A program made the position numbers and the translations under genes. From the NCBI GenBank assembly GCA_964636945.1, contig CAZWVH010000072.1, forward strand, positions 1 to 14,097: a stretch of DNA of 14,097 nt. Reading direction: 5' to 3'. Within the stretch, counting starts at the first letter, position 1. Each line of letters begins with the position of its first letter. The notes under the pieces are model-generated. The model had not been told where the DNA came from. It saw only the letters and a program-made list of their open reading frames with translations, and searched no databases. Shown piece by piece: positions 1 through 6,735 of this stretch. This DNA is from CAZADA01 sp964636945 (GTDB lineage Bacteria > Pseudomonadota > Alphaproteobacteria > Caulobacterales > Maricaulaceae).

Positions 1-988
1 CCGCGTTGACCGAGGACAAGCATCACACAGCCGTGCGGTCGCGGCCATGTTGATCGCGGCCGGAGGCGAGCATGATCTCCGAGCACAGATTCGACTGGCG
101 CACGGACAGGCCGGCCTCGCGCTGGGGTTTGGCCAAAGCGCGGTTCACCGAATCAGAAAACACCAGATAGGGCTCGCCCGTTTGCAAACGCAATTCCAAG
201 ATTTTCTGCCACAGGCCGCGCGCGCGCACCGACTTGATCACCTCTTTGGATTTGGGCGACAGCAGATTGAAGTCGGCGTCCTCGCGCACCGCTTCCATGA
301 ATTCGTCGGTGATGTTGATGCCATGGTGCAGATTGAGCGAGCGGCGGTTGAAGTCGCCGGACGGTTTCCGAATTTCCAGAAATTCTTCGATCTCCGGGTG
401 GTGCACGTCGATGTACACGGCCGCCGAGCCCCGGCGCAGAGAACCTTGGCTGATGGCCAGAGTGAGCGAGTCCATCACGCGGATGAACGGGATCACGCCT
501 GAGGTCTTGCCGCTGCGGCCCACTTTCTCACCAATGCCGCGAACACCGCCCCAATAGGTGCCGATGCCGCCGCCATTGGCCGCGAGCCACACATTCTCGT
601 TCCAGGTTGAGACAATGCCATCAAGCGAATCACTCACCGAGTTCAAGAAACACGAAATCGGCAGGCCGCGATCGGCCCCGCCATTAGATAAGACCGGAGT
701 GGCGGGCATGAACCACAGCTTGGACATATAGTCATAGAGGCGCTGGGCGTGCTCGGCGTCATCAGCATAGGCGGTGGCCACGCGGGCGAACATGTCCTGA
801 TAGCTTTCGCCAGGCAGCAAATACCGGTCTTTCAATGTGGTCTTGCCAAAATCGGTCAACAGCGAATCACGGGACCGGTCGACGCGCACGCCGTCTTTCA
901 CGACACGCAGCTCGGCCTGCTTGGGTTTGCCGCGTGTGATCGGCTGTGACTGCGCCAAGGCCTGCGTTGCTGTTGTGTTCGCCGCCAT
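1..988 (-). CDS. nrdA: Ribonucleoside-diphosphate reductase alpha subunit, N-terminal part, with in-frame TGA
   Basis: Class I ribonucleotide reductase large subunit, which reduces ribonucleotides to deoxyribonucleotides in the cytoplasm. The start at 988 is chosen because AAGGAGG lies 5 nt upstream; an ATG at 1087 would add 33 unrelated residues. From this start I see C113 in ISCFL (E. coli C225), N300, C302 and E304 in SNLCSEI (E. coli N437, thiyl-radical C439, E441), and the substrate loop near NGGGIGTYWGGVRG. No N-terminal ATP-cone is evident. Codon 322 (25-23) is TGA, then the frame continues as CLSSVNA to the edge. Homologues read TAVCCLSS here, so TGA replaces the expected partner cysteine (E. 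coli C462). It may be a base error near a contig end, a true nonsense mutation, or recoding. The family call is secure; intactness is not. The gene runs off the window, and no beta subunit is visible. Confidence 0.9.
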
Positions 989-993
989 GGGCC

Positions 994-1000
994 CCTCCTT
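994..1000 (-). promoter_or_regulatory. Ribosome binding site deciding the nrdA start
   Basis: The minus strand reads AAGGAGG, then 5 nt, then ATG at 988. This is the strongest Shine-Dalgarno sequence in the region and selects the internal ATG over the upstream one at 1087. Confidence 0.75.
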
Positions 1001-1092
1001 TAAATGCTGCGCGCACCTTTCCTGTCCGCAGACAGGCACGCCCGCGCGCTGCGTTTGATCTGTTTGAAGCGCGACAACGCAATTCACGTTGA

Positions 1093-1108
1093 CCGCAACA
1101 TATAGTCG
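1093..1108. promoter_or_regulatory. NrdR-box-like site, proximal
   Basis: The core CAACATATAG (1096-1105) matches the published NrdR-box core CwAtATaTwG at nine of ten positions. It lies about 105 bp upstream of the reductase start. NrdR is the ATP/dATP-sensing repressor of ribonucleotide reductase genes, so gene context supports the call. Box identity is from remembered consensus, not a matrix score. Confidence 0.55.
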
Positions 1109-1124
1109 TCCGGGTGACTCGCGA

Positions 1125-1140
1125 CGTCAACATATCGCGG
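1125..1140. promoter_or_regulatory. NrdR-box-like site, distal
   Basis: A second CAACATAT (1128-1135) continues as CG, matching the NrdR core at eight of ten positions. It is 32 bp from the first copy, about three helical turns. NrdR sites typically come in pairs with this phasing. A GANTC sequence (1116-1120) lies between the two. Confidence 0.5.
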
Positions 1141-1394
1141 TTCAGTGGGGTCGCTTTTTGGTTAATGAATGGTGAATAAGGTGTGGACCGTGTTAAAACT
1201 CGTTAACCATTTTTGTCACACCAGCCCCATTTCGCGATTGGCGAAAAAAAGAATCAACAGGCAGATAATTTCGTCAGCGTAACGACCGGTCCATGCGCAA
1301 ATCGACCCACATGCAGTGCGGACGCTGGCGAGATCGCGCGCAAGGCAGTATCGAACTGTTCACAGACCACGGCGTCAGATGTGAAAGGGATGGT

Positions 1395-2525
1395 TTGGAA
1401 CCTTCAGCAGAAAACTTGGACCCCGGCGCGGACCTTTATACCGAGGACGACGCCCCGACCCGCATCATGATCGTCACGGACGCCTGGGAGCCGCAGATGA
1501 ATGGCGTGGTGCGCACCCTCACGCGCGTCGTGAATGAATGCCGCGACATGGGCAAAGAGGTGGATGTCATCAATCCCAGCGATGGATTTCAAACCATGCC
1601 GCTGCCCACTTATCCTGAGATCAAGCTATCCATGTTTCCGCGTAAGGAAGTGGAGCGTCGCTTTCGCGCCTTCGAGCCCGAAGCCATCCATATCGCCACG
1701 GAAGGCCCTCTGGGCTGGACGGCGCGCGCCATCTGCCAGCGCTGGAAGCTTCCGTTTACGACGAGCTATCACACGCGCTTTCCCGAGTATGTCAGTGCTC
1801 GTGTGCCCTTCCTGCCCTTAGAGGCCGGCTATTGGTATATGCGCCAGTTCCACAATGCCGGCGGCCGGCTCATGGTGGCAACGCCGTCCATGCGTGATGA
1901 TTTGGCTGAGCGCGGCTTTAAAAACATCATTCCTTGGGCGCGCGGCGTGGATACCGACGTGTTCCATCCCCGTTATCGCGACGAACAGAACGGGGTTTAT
2001 GCGGGCATTGAGCGCCCCATCTTCACGAACGTAGGCCGCCTTGCGGTGGAGAAAAATCTCGCCGCGTTTTTGGATTTGGATCTGCCGGGCACCAAGGTGC
2101 TGGTGGGCGAAGGCCCGCAGCGCGCTGAGCTGGAAAAGCGTTACCCCAACGTGGTGTTCACTGGCCCTCAGTTTGGCGAGGATCTCTCGCGCCACTTTGC
2201 GGACGCCGATGTCTTTGTGTTTCCGAGCCTGACTGACACGTTTGGCTTGGTGAATTTGGAGGCCATGGCCTGCGGCACGCCCGTGGCGGCCTTCCCCGCG
2301 CCCGGCCCGCGCGACATTATTCCTGGCTCCGGCGCGGGCGTGGTGTCTGAGGACCTACGCCAAGCATGTCTGGAATGCTTGGAGATTGATCGCGAGACTG
2401 CGCGCAATCACGCGGAAAAGTATTCATGGCGCCGGTGCGCGGAAGAGTTTGTGCGCAATCTCAAGCCACAGCCCAAACCCGATCGCAGGCGGTTTTGGCG
2501 CCGCCTGCGTCGCAAAGGCCGTTAG
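1395..2525 (+). CDS. GT4-family glycosyltransferase (MgtA/SQD2-like)
   Basis: A retaining GT-B fold glycosyltransferase that transfers a sugar from a nucleotide-sugar donor, probably to a membrane lipid or envelope glycan; the sugars cannot be told from sequence. The N-terminal domain opens with MIVTDAWEPQMNGVVRTL and has SYHTRFPEY, typical of the SQD2/mannosyltransferase-like branch. The C-terminal domain has NVGRLAVEKN, VGEGPQ and the donor motif in which the usual E-x7-E is D281-x7-E289, a common variant in this branch. The C-terminus is strongly basic, which suits peripheral membrane binding. The start is uncertain: TTG at 1395 follows AAAGGGA, ATG at 1293 has no ribosome site, and ATG at 1467 would begin at the first conserved strand. 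It is convergent with the binding-protein gene downstream, 44 bp away. Confidence 0.88.
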   Translation: MEPSAENLDPGADLYTEDDAPTRIMIVTDAWEPQMNGVVRTLTRVVNECRDMGKEVDVINPSDGFQTMPLPTYPEIKLSMFPRKEVERRFRAFEPEAIHIATEGPLGWTARAICQRWKLPFTTSYHTRFPEYVSARVPFLPLEAGYWYMRQFHNAGGRLMVATPSMRDDLAERGFKNIIPWARGVDTDVFHPRYRDEQNGVYAGIERPIFTNVGRLAVEKNLAAFLDLDLPGTKVLVGEGPQRAELEKRYPNVVFTGPQFGEDLSRHFADADVFVFPSLTDTFGLVNLEAMACGTPVAAFPAPGPRDIIPGSGAGVVSEDLRQACLECLEIDRETARNHAEKYSWRRCAEEFVRNLKPQPKPDRRRFWRRLRRKGR

Positions 2526-2569
2526 GACGGAGCAGTTCGGACTGAGCCAAGCGATTGGCCAAACCCGCC

Positions 2570-3631
2570 CTAATTGGCCTCTTGCGAGACTTCCATGGTT
2601 TGGAGCTCACTCACGGTTTCAGCCACTTGCAAGCGGCGATCAGCCGGCAAGGGGATCAGACCCTTATCGGACAAATACCCAAACTCGCCAGCAGCAGCTT
2701 CGGACACGAATTCGAGCGCATATTCGTGCAAGCCCGGAATCGTCACCATGTGATCGCGTTTCACGTAAAAGAAGATGGAGCGCGACACGCCATACTCGCC
2801 GGATGCAATGTTTTCAAAAGTGGGTTCAATGCCGTCAATGGGCGAACCTTTGATGCGATCGGAGTTTTGATCCAGGAAGGAATATCCCGCCACGCCCAGG
2901 GCTGTCGGTGTACGTTCCAGGGTATTGACGATGGCGTTGTCGTTTTCGCCCGCATCAATCCAACCGCCATCTTCGCGCAGTCGGTGAGCCACCTGCTGAA
3001 AGGCGTCGCCGTCTTGAGCGCTCAGCTCATCGAGGCACAAGTAGGATTTGGCGCCCGCTTCCATGGCGATTTCCACGAACGCATCGCGCGTGCCGGACGT
3101 GGGCGGTGGGCCGAAGACCTCAATCGACACTTGGGGCAGGTCGGCGTCGATATCACTCCAGAGCATATAAGGATTGTCGATCAATGTGCAGTCGTCGTCG
3201 CTCACCGGGACACGCGCCGCCAGCGCTTGGAACACATGCCGCGTGGTCAGATTGTAGTCAGGAGCGTCTTTCGCGTTGGCGATCACAATGCCGTCAAAGC
3301 CGACAGGCACTTCGATAATCTCGTCAACGCCGTTGCGGAGGCACAGGTCGATCTCGCTTTGTTTGATCCGTCGGGATGCGTTGGATACATCCGGCGTATC
3401 TGGGCCAACCCCTTCGCAAAACAACGCAAAGCCACCGCCGGTGCCGGTTGACTCAACAATGGGCGCGGGAAAGTCGGTCTTCGCGCCGAACTGCTCGGAA
3501 ACCGCTTGGGAAAACGGAAACACTGTCGAAGAACCGACAACGCGAATTTGATCGCGCGCTGATGCCGCCCCGCCCAAGACTAACGACGCCGCACCAATGG
3601 CGGCCAAATATCGAGTAACCATGTTTTGCAT
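2570..3631 (-). CDS. pstS: PstS-family phosphate ABC transporter substrate-binding protein (orphan)
   Basis: Periplasmic binding protein of the PstS family, 353 residues, which would capture phosphate for an ABC importer or act as a stand-alone binding protein. The start at 3631 has GGAG 9 nt upstream; a second in-frame ATG follows at 3622. The signal peptide ends AASA before RDQ at about residue 25. Ligand-loop motifs typical of PstS are visible: VVGSSTVFPF (31-40), STGTGGGF (61-68), NASRRIKQSE (84-93) and SGTRDAF (179-185). No pstC, pstA, pstB or phoU is adjacent, so the transporter, if any, is elsewhere. I see no clear Pho box upstream. It is divergent from the first L,D-transpeptidase. 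A closely related oxyanion-binding role cannot be excluded. Confidence 0.85.
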   Translation of the reverse strand: MQNMVTRYLAAIGAASLVLGGAASARDQIRVVGSSTVFPFSQAVSEQFGAKTDFPAPIVESTGTGGGFALFCEGVGPDTPDVSNASRRIKQSEIDLCLRNGVDEIIEVPVGFDGIVIANAKDAPDYNLTTRHVFQALAARVPVSDDDCTLIDNPYMLWSDIDADLPQVSIEVFGPPPTSGTRDAFVEIAMEAGAKSYLCLDELSAQDGDAFQQVAHRLREDGGWIDAGENDNAIVNTLERTPTALGVAGYSFLDQNSDRIKGSPIDGIEPTFENIASGEYGVSRSIFFYVKRDHMVTIPGLHEYALEFVSEAAAGEFGYLSDKGLIPLPADRRLQVAETVSELQTMEVSQEAN

Positions 3632-3795
3632 CCACCCTTGCTCCGTTCGCGAGCGTCTTCGCATGCCTTGCCCGATTTTTAAACACACCGGGTCACACAA
3701 ACCGTATGCAATGCTGATGCAGGCTCCGGCGTGACGACCTACCCCTCTGTGTTATATGGTTTATATGAACATAGTGCAGGCGATATGGACCAAAT

Positions 3796-3801
3796 GGGGA
3801 G
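3796..3801 (+). promoter_or_regulatory. Ribosome binding site of the first L,D-transpeptidase
   Basis: GGGGAG followed by 6 nt and ATG at 3808 fixes this start; the earlier ATG at 3756 is in another frame. Confidence 0.6.
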
Positions 3802-3807
3802 CCCATC

Positions 3808-4560
3808 ATGACCCTTTCTCGACGCTCAGCCCTTTTCGGCGCGGCTTCATTGCCGATGACCGGCCTTGCGCTGAACGCCTCAGCACAGGATCAACTGACG
3901 ACGCAACGACAAGCCGCGGCGATGATGGCCAATCGCGAATTGGTGACCGAGCTGCGCCCCGGTCAATTTGCCTGGCACCCGGAAATTCAACCAGTGGGAC
4001 CTGTGGCGATTGTGGTGTCAATTCCCGAACAGTTGCTCCACGTCTATCGCAACGGCGTCAGGATCGCTGTTTCCACGTGCTCCACTGGCAAAGCGGGACA
4101 TGAAACGCCCTATGGCACATTCTTAATCTTGCAAAAACACGCCGATCATCATTCGAATATCTACAACAATGCGCCCATGCCCAATATGCAGCGGCTGACC
4201 TGGTCGGGTATCGCCCTGCATGCTGGAAATTTACCTGGTTATCCGGCTTCACATGGATGCATTCGATTGCCGTTGGAATTTTCCGAAAATCTCTTTGGCG
4301 TCACCCACATGGGCACGCCCGTGATTGTGTCTGGGGCTCATACGGACCCGTGGCAGCTCACCCATCCNNNNNNNNNNNNNNNNNNNNNNNNNNNNNNNNN
4401 NNNNNNNNNNNNNNNNNNNNNNNNNNNNNNNNNNNNNNNNNNNNNNNNNNNNNNNNNNNNNNNNNNNCAGCACTCTCACCCCGGCATGGTGATGGTGGTC
4501 ACCGACGCGTCCATGGGGCCGATGACCCGCACCAACCGGGACTTTGTGATTATGTCATAG
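3808..4560 (+). CDS. YkuD-type L,D-transpeptidase, interrupted by an assembly gap
   Basis: L,D-transpeptidase that forms 3-3 peptidoglycan cross-links or attaches proteins to peptidoglycan in the periplasm. GGGGAG lies 6 nt before the ATG. The N-terminus carries SRRSALFG followed by a hydrophobic stretch ending NASA-QD, so Tat export is plausible. The YkuD domain spans about residues 64-175: SIPEQLLHVY, a TGK-x4-TP motif, H138, then SHGCIR with catalytic C151 and R153. One hundred N occupy 4368-4467 just after the domain. The segment beyond it (VVTDASMGPMTRTNRDFVIMS) looks like a normal end for such proteins, but the real gap length, and therefore the protein length and frame, are unknown. 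It is convergent with a second L,D-transpeptidase only 13 bp away. Confidence 0.88.
   Translation: MTLSRRSALFGAASLPMTGLALNASAQDQLTTQRQAAAMMANRELVTELRPGQFAWHPEIQPVGPVAIVVSIPEQLLHVYRNGVRIAVSTCSTGKAGHETPYGTFLILQKHADHHSNIYNNAPMPNMQRLTWSGIALHAGNLPGYPASHGCIRLPLEFSENLFGVTHMGTPVIVSGAHTDPWQLTHXXXXXXXXXXXXXXXXXXXXXXXXXXXXXXXXXXQHSHPGMVMVVTDASMGPMTRTNRDFVIMS
4368..4467. other. Assembly gap (100 N)
   Basis: Exactly 100 N, the conventional size for a gap of unknown length. The flanks share the short string CTCACCC, so a small repeat may have stopped the assembly. Any frame continuity through it is not evidence. Confidence 0.98.
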
Positions 4561-4573
4561 CGGCTTGCGCGTT

Positions 4574-5215
4574 TTAGGCGTTCCCGGGACCAATCACGTA
4601 AAAGAACGCGCCATGCTTGATGGTGGAGATCAGGCGTTCAGCGTGCCTGCGTTCGACAGCTGGACACCCCCAGCTGCGGCCCAATTTTCGCCCTGGCGCC
4701 ACATAATCAGCGCCATGCATGACAATCGCACGCTCGAGCGCTTTGTGATTTGTGCGCTCAAGGCCGTGAAGGCGCAGCGATAGGCCATGTTTGCCATAAT
4801 AGGTCTGACCGGTGACATAGGCGCCAAGTGACGTCATGCGCGACCCGGGAATATTGGAAAACTGCTCGGCATACTGGTCATGGTTGGTGTCAGACCCAGC
4901 GCCGTGGGCGACCAGGAATGTTTCAACTGTGCCCGCTTCCGTATCGACCAGGAAGAAGCGCTCGTCCGAAGATGGTTTGTGATAGTCAATAATGACGACC
5001 CAGCGCCAATTGTCGACGTCCCCGGCGTGCTGATCGCGAGAGTCCAGGGCTTCATCCAGCAGCTGAGGACTGAGATGCGCGCTTTCGAGCGCTGCGGTCT
5101 CGACCGGTAGCTGATGTGTGTTTTCCAGGCCAAATGCGGCCGAATTCAGTGCAGCTGTGGCGGCGAATGCAGCCAAGGCTGAACGGGCACCTGTGAAAAT
5201 CTTTGCAATACGCAC
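4574..5215 (-). CDS. YkuD_2-type murein L,D-transpeptidase catalytic domain protein, GTG start
   Basis: A 213-residue secreted protein of the second YkuD subfamily, expected to act on peptidoglycan stem peptides in the periplasm. The start is GTG at 5215 with AGGAGT ending 5 nt upstream; no ATG is better placed. A signal peptide with a hydrophobic Ala-rich core ends near AAFG (residue about 29). The conserved block is WRWVVIIDYHK (70-80), the strand FFLVDTEAGTVETFLVAHG (87-105), MHGADYV with H167, and GRSWGCPAV (179-187) with the presumed catalytic C184. This differs from the SHGCIR form in the convergent neighbour, so the two are not recent duplicates. A palindromic operator-like site sits 16 bp above the start codon, suggesting repressor control. 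Confidence 0.88.
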   Translation of the reverse strand: MRIAKIFTGARSALAAFAATAALNSAAFGLENTHQLPVETAALESAHLSPQLLDEALDSRDQHAGDVDNWRWVVIIDYHKPSSDERFFLVDTEAGTVETFLVAHGAGSDTNHDQYAEQFSNIPGSRMTSLGAYVTGQTYYGKHGLSLRLHGLERTNHKALERAIVMHGADYVAPGRKLGRSWGCPAVERRHAERLISTIKHGAFFYVIGPGNA

Positions 5216-5220
5216 GATGA

Positions 5221-5226
5221 ACTCCT
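5221..5226 (-). promoter_or_regulatory. Ribosome binding site for a GTG start
   Basis: The minus strand reads AGGAGT then 5 nt then GTG at 5215. It supports the non-ATG start of the YkuD_2 protein. Confidence 0.65.
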
Positions 5227-5230
5227 ACCC

Positions 5231-5250
5231 ATATGTTACCGTTTACATAT
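5231..5250. promoter_or_regulatory. Palindromic operator-like site upstream of the YkuD_2 gene
   Basis: The 20-bp site ATATGTTACCGTTTACATAT has perfect ATATGT/ACATAT outer arms and four further symmetric bases inside. Its centre resembles LacI-family operators, for example the gluconate-repressor type ATGTTACCGGTAACAT (from memory), at 14 of 16 positions. The position, 16-35 bp above the GTG, fits repression of the L,D-transpeptidase. The regulator is unknown. Confidence 0.45.
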
Positions 5251-5456
5251 AGGAGCCGATGCAAGCGGGCGCAAATTGTAGTGGTGCGCCGATGGCTGCT
5301 TCCCACATATTGATCCATTGCTCGGCCTGTGACAATCGCTCGGTCCGCACGCGTCTTGGTTTGATCATGGAGCTGCAATTCTTTCGTTGACCGCAGCGCA
5401 CACAGGCCGTATGCGAAGCGGCTTTTCGCAACTGGATCGGAACCTAGCAGAACGCT

Positions 5457-6596
5457 ATGACTCACCGGGATTTTGGCGCCCTGGCGGACGCCCCACTTCT
5501 CCTTGCTTATCCCGATCGGCTCGCGGCCGATGCGACCGCGTTCACGTCTGAGTTTGCAGGACACACCTGTTACGCCGTGAAGGCCAATCCCGCCGACTGG
5601 GTATTGCGCACGCTTTATGCTGCGGGTGTGCGGCATTTTGACGTCGCCAGCATTGCCGAGGCGCAGTTGGTGTCCGAGCATTGCCCCGCAGCGCAGATCG
5701 TTTTCATGCATCCGGTGAAGTCACGCCGGTCCATCGCTTTGGCCCATTGCGAGTTTGGCTGTCGCGTATTTGCGTTCGATCACGCCGATGAACTGACCAA
5801 AATCGCCGAGGAGACCGGTTTTGATCCTGATGTGACCGTGGTGGTCCGCCTTAGTGTTTCAAACGATGCATCGTTGGTGCCGCTGAATGGCAAGTTTGGC
5901 GTCGACGCCGCCGAGGGTGCGCGATTGCTCAATTGCGCTCGTGATTTGGGTTTGCGCACGGGCGCGACCTTTCATGTGGGCAGCCAGTGTCTTGATCCTA
6001 ACGCCTATCGCACCGCCATCCAGTATGTGGACCGCATGGCCGAACAGCTTAGCGCGCCGCTGGCCTTATTGGATGTGGGCGGCGGCTTTCCCGTCGCCTA
6101 TGACGCCCCGCTTCCCGCGGAGATGAGCCAATATATCGTCGCGATCCATGCCGCCGTGGCCGACTCTGAGCATCTGACCAAGATCGAGCTGTGGGCCGAA
6201 CCGGGCCGCGCGCTGGTCGCCCGGTCTGCAGATTTGGTGGTGAATGTGGATCTGCGTCGCGACAATGCGCTCTACATTAATGATGGGGCATTCGGCGCGC
6301 TCTATGACGCCGCCTATCTGAATTGGCGCTTTCCGTTTCGCATGACCCGCGAGTCCACGGCCCCGCTTGCGCCATTTCGTCTCTATGGTCCCACATGCGA
6401 AAGCGCGGACGTGCTTGAAGGGCCATTTTTGCTGCCCAGTGACATTGGCGAAGGCGACAGAATCCAGTTTTCCATGATGGGCGCATATGGGGAGACTATG
6501 GCGAGCCGCTTTAATGGCTTTGGCGAGTATCGCCGCATGTTTGTCTCAGCCGCATCAGACCAAATTGCTCTCGATCAGACGCGCGCGGTTGCTTAA
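5457..6596 (+). CDS. Fold-III PLP-dependent ornithine/lysine decarboxylase
   Basis: Cytoplasmic PLP enzyme of the alanine-racemase-fold decarboxylases, 379 residues, expected to make putrescine from ornithine (or cadaverine from lysine) for polyamine synthesis. Landmarks in order: PLP lysine K42 in YAVKANP; H173 in FHVGSQ; the phosphate-binding DVGGGFP (206-212); EPGRALVA (248-255); GPTCESADVL (311-320), where C314 is the catalytic cysteine supplied across the dimer; and GAYGETMASRFNGF (342-355). The residue after the cysteine is Glu rather than the common Asp, which could bear on substrate choice. The start has no strong ribosome site. The upstream leader of about 240 bp is shared with the divergent transpeptidase and holds a small hairpin. 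I cannot tell ornithine from lysine preference. Confidence 0.87.
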   Translation: MTHRDFGALADAPLLLAYPDRLAADATAFTSEFAGHTCYAVKANPADWVLRTLYAAGVRHFDVASIAEAQLVSEHCPAAQIVFMHPVKSRRSIALAHCEFGCRVFAFDHADELTKIAEETGFDPDVTVVVRLSVSNDASLVPLNGKFGVDAAEGARLLNCARDLGLRTGATFHVGSQCLDPNAYRTAIQYVDRMAEQLSAPLALLDVGGGFPVAYDAPLPAEMSQYIVAIHAAVADSEHLTKIELWAEPGRALVARSADLVVNVDLRRDNALYINDGAFGALYDAAYLNWRFPFRMTRESTAPLAPFRLYGPTCESADVLEGPFLLPSDIGEGDRIQFSMMGAYGETMASRFNGFGEYRRMFVSAASDQIALDQTRAVA

Positions 6597-6628
6597 TTTT
6601 GTCCTGTTTGCCTCCCGTCACTTTTCAT

Positions 6629-6647
6629 AAAGTCAAGTCTTGACTTT
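6629..6647. promoter_or_regulatory. Perfect 19-bp palindrome, probable regulator site
   Basis: The sequence AAAGTCAAGTCTTGACTTT has two perfect 9-bp arms around one base. A degenerate half-copy, TAAAGTGAAT (6651-6660), follows, matching TAAAGTCAAG (6628-6637) at eight of ten bases. The right arm contains TTGACT, a possible -35 element. The site lies about 90 bp above the phasin-like gene. Confidence 0.5.
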
Positions 6648-6735
6648 GCGTAAAGTGAATTTGGCTGAGATGGAAACTCCTGGTAAACTCTTACGTTATA
6701 AAACAGTCTTGGCTGACTGAAGGAGTAAGAGCACC

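Larger units (their letters stand above)
989..1394. other. Divergent intergenic control region nrdA / GT4
   Basis: About 400 bp separate the divergent reductase and glycosyltransferase starts. Besides the two NrdR-like boxes it holds GANTC sites at 1116-1120 and 1251-1255. An AT-rich stretch at 1155-1215 contains TTAACCAT (1203-1210), preceded by another TTAA six bases earlier (1193-1196), resembling CtrA-type sites. TGGTTAA (1159-1165) and TTAACCA (1203-1209) form a widely spaced inverted pair. No convincing gene lies here, though an upstream ATG at 1293 is in frame with the glycosyltransferase. Confidence 0.45.

Noticed and set aside
2557..2579. GGCCAA/TTGGCC inverted repeat between the convergent GT4 and pstS genes as a bidirectional terminator.
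   Set aside because: Only six base pairs, an 11-nt loop, no T-run on either side, and it overlaps the last pstS codons.
3650..3720. A Pho box upstream of pstS.
   Set aside because: Only loose TGTG-type strings are present; no paired 11-bp direct repeats in the expected form.
5292..5390. A 32-codon plus-strand frame in the decarboxylase leader that might be a leader peptide.
   Set aside because: No Shine-Dalgarno sequence, and no runs of Orn/Arg/Pro-related codons to suggest attenuation.
5243..5431. A 62-codon minus-strand frame (41 codons from an inner ATG at 5368) between the divergent transpeptidase and decarboxylase genes.
   Set aside because: No ribosome binding site, no recognisable domain, and its stop lies inside the palindromic site. 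Codon use is only weakly coding-like. A real small protein is not excluded.
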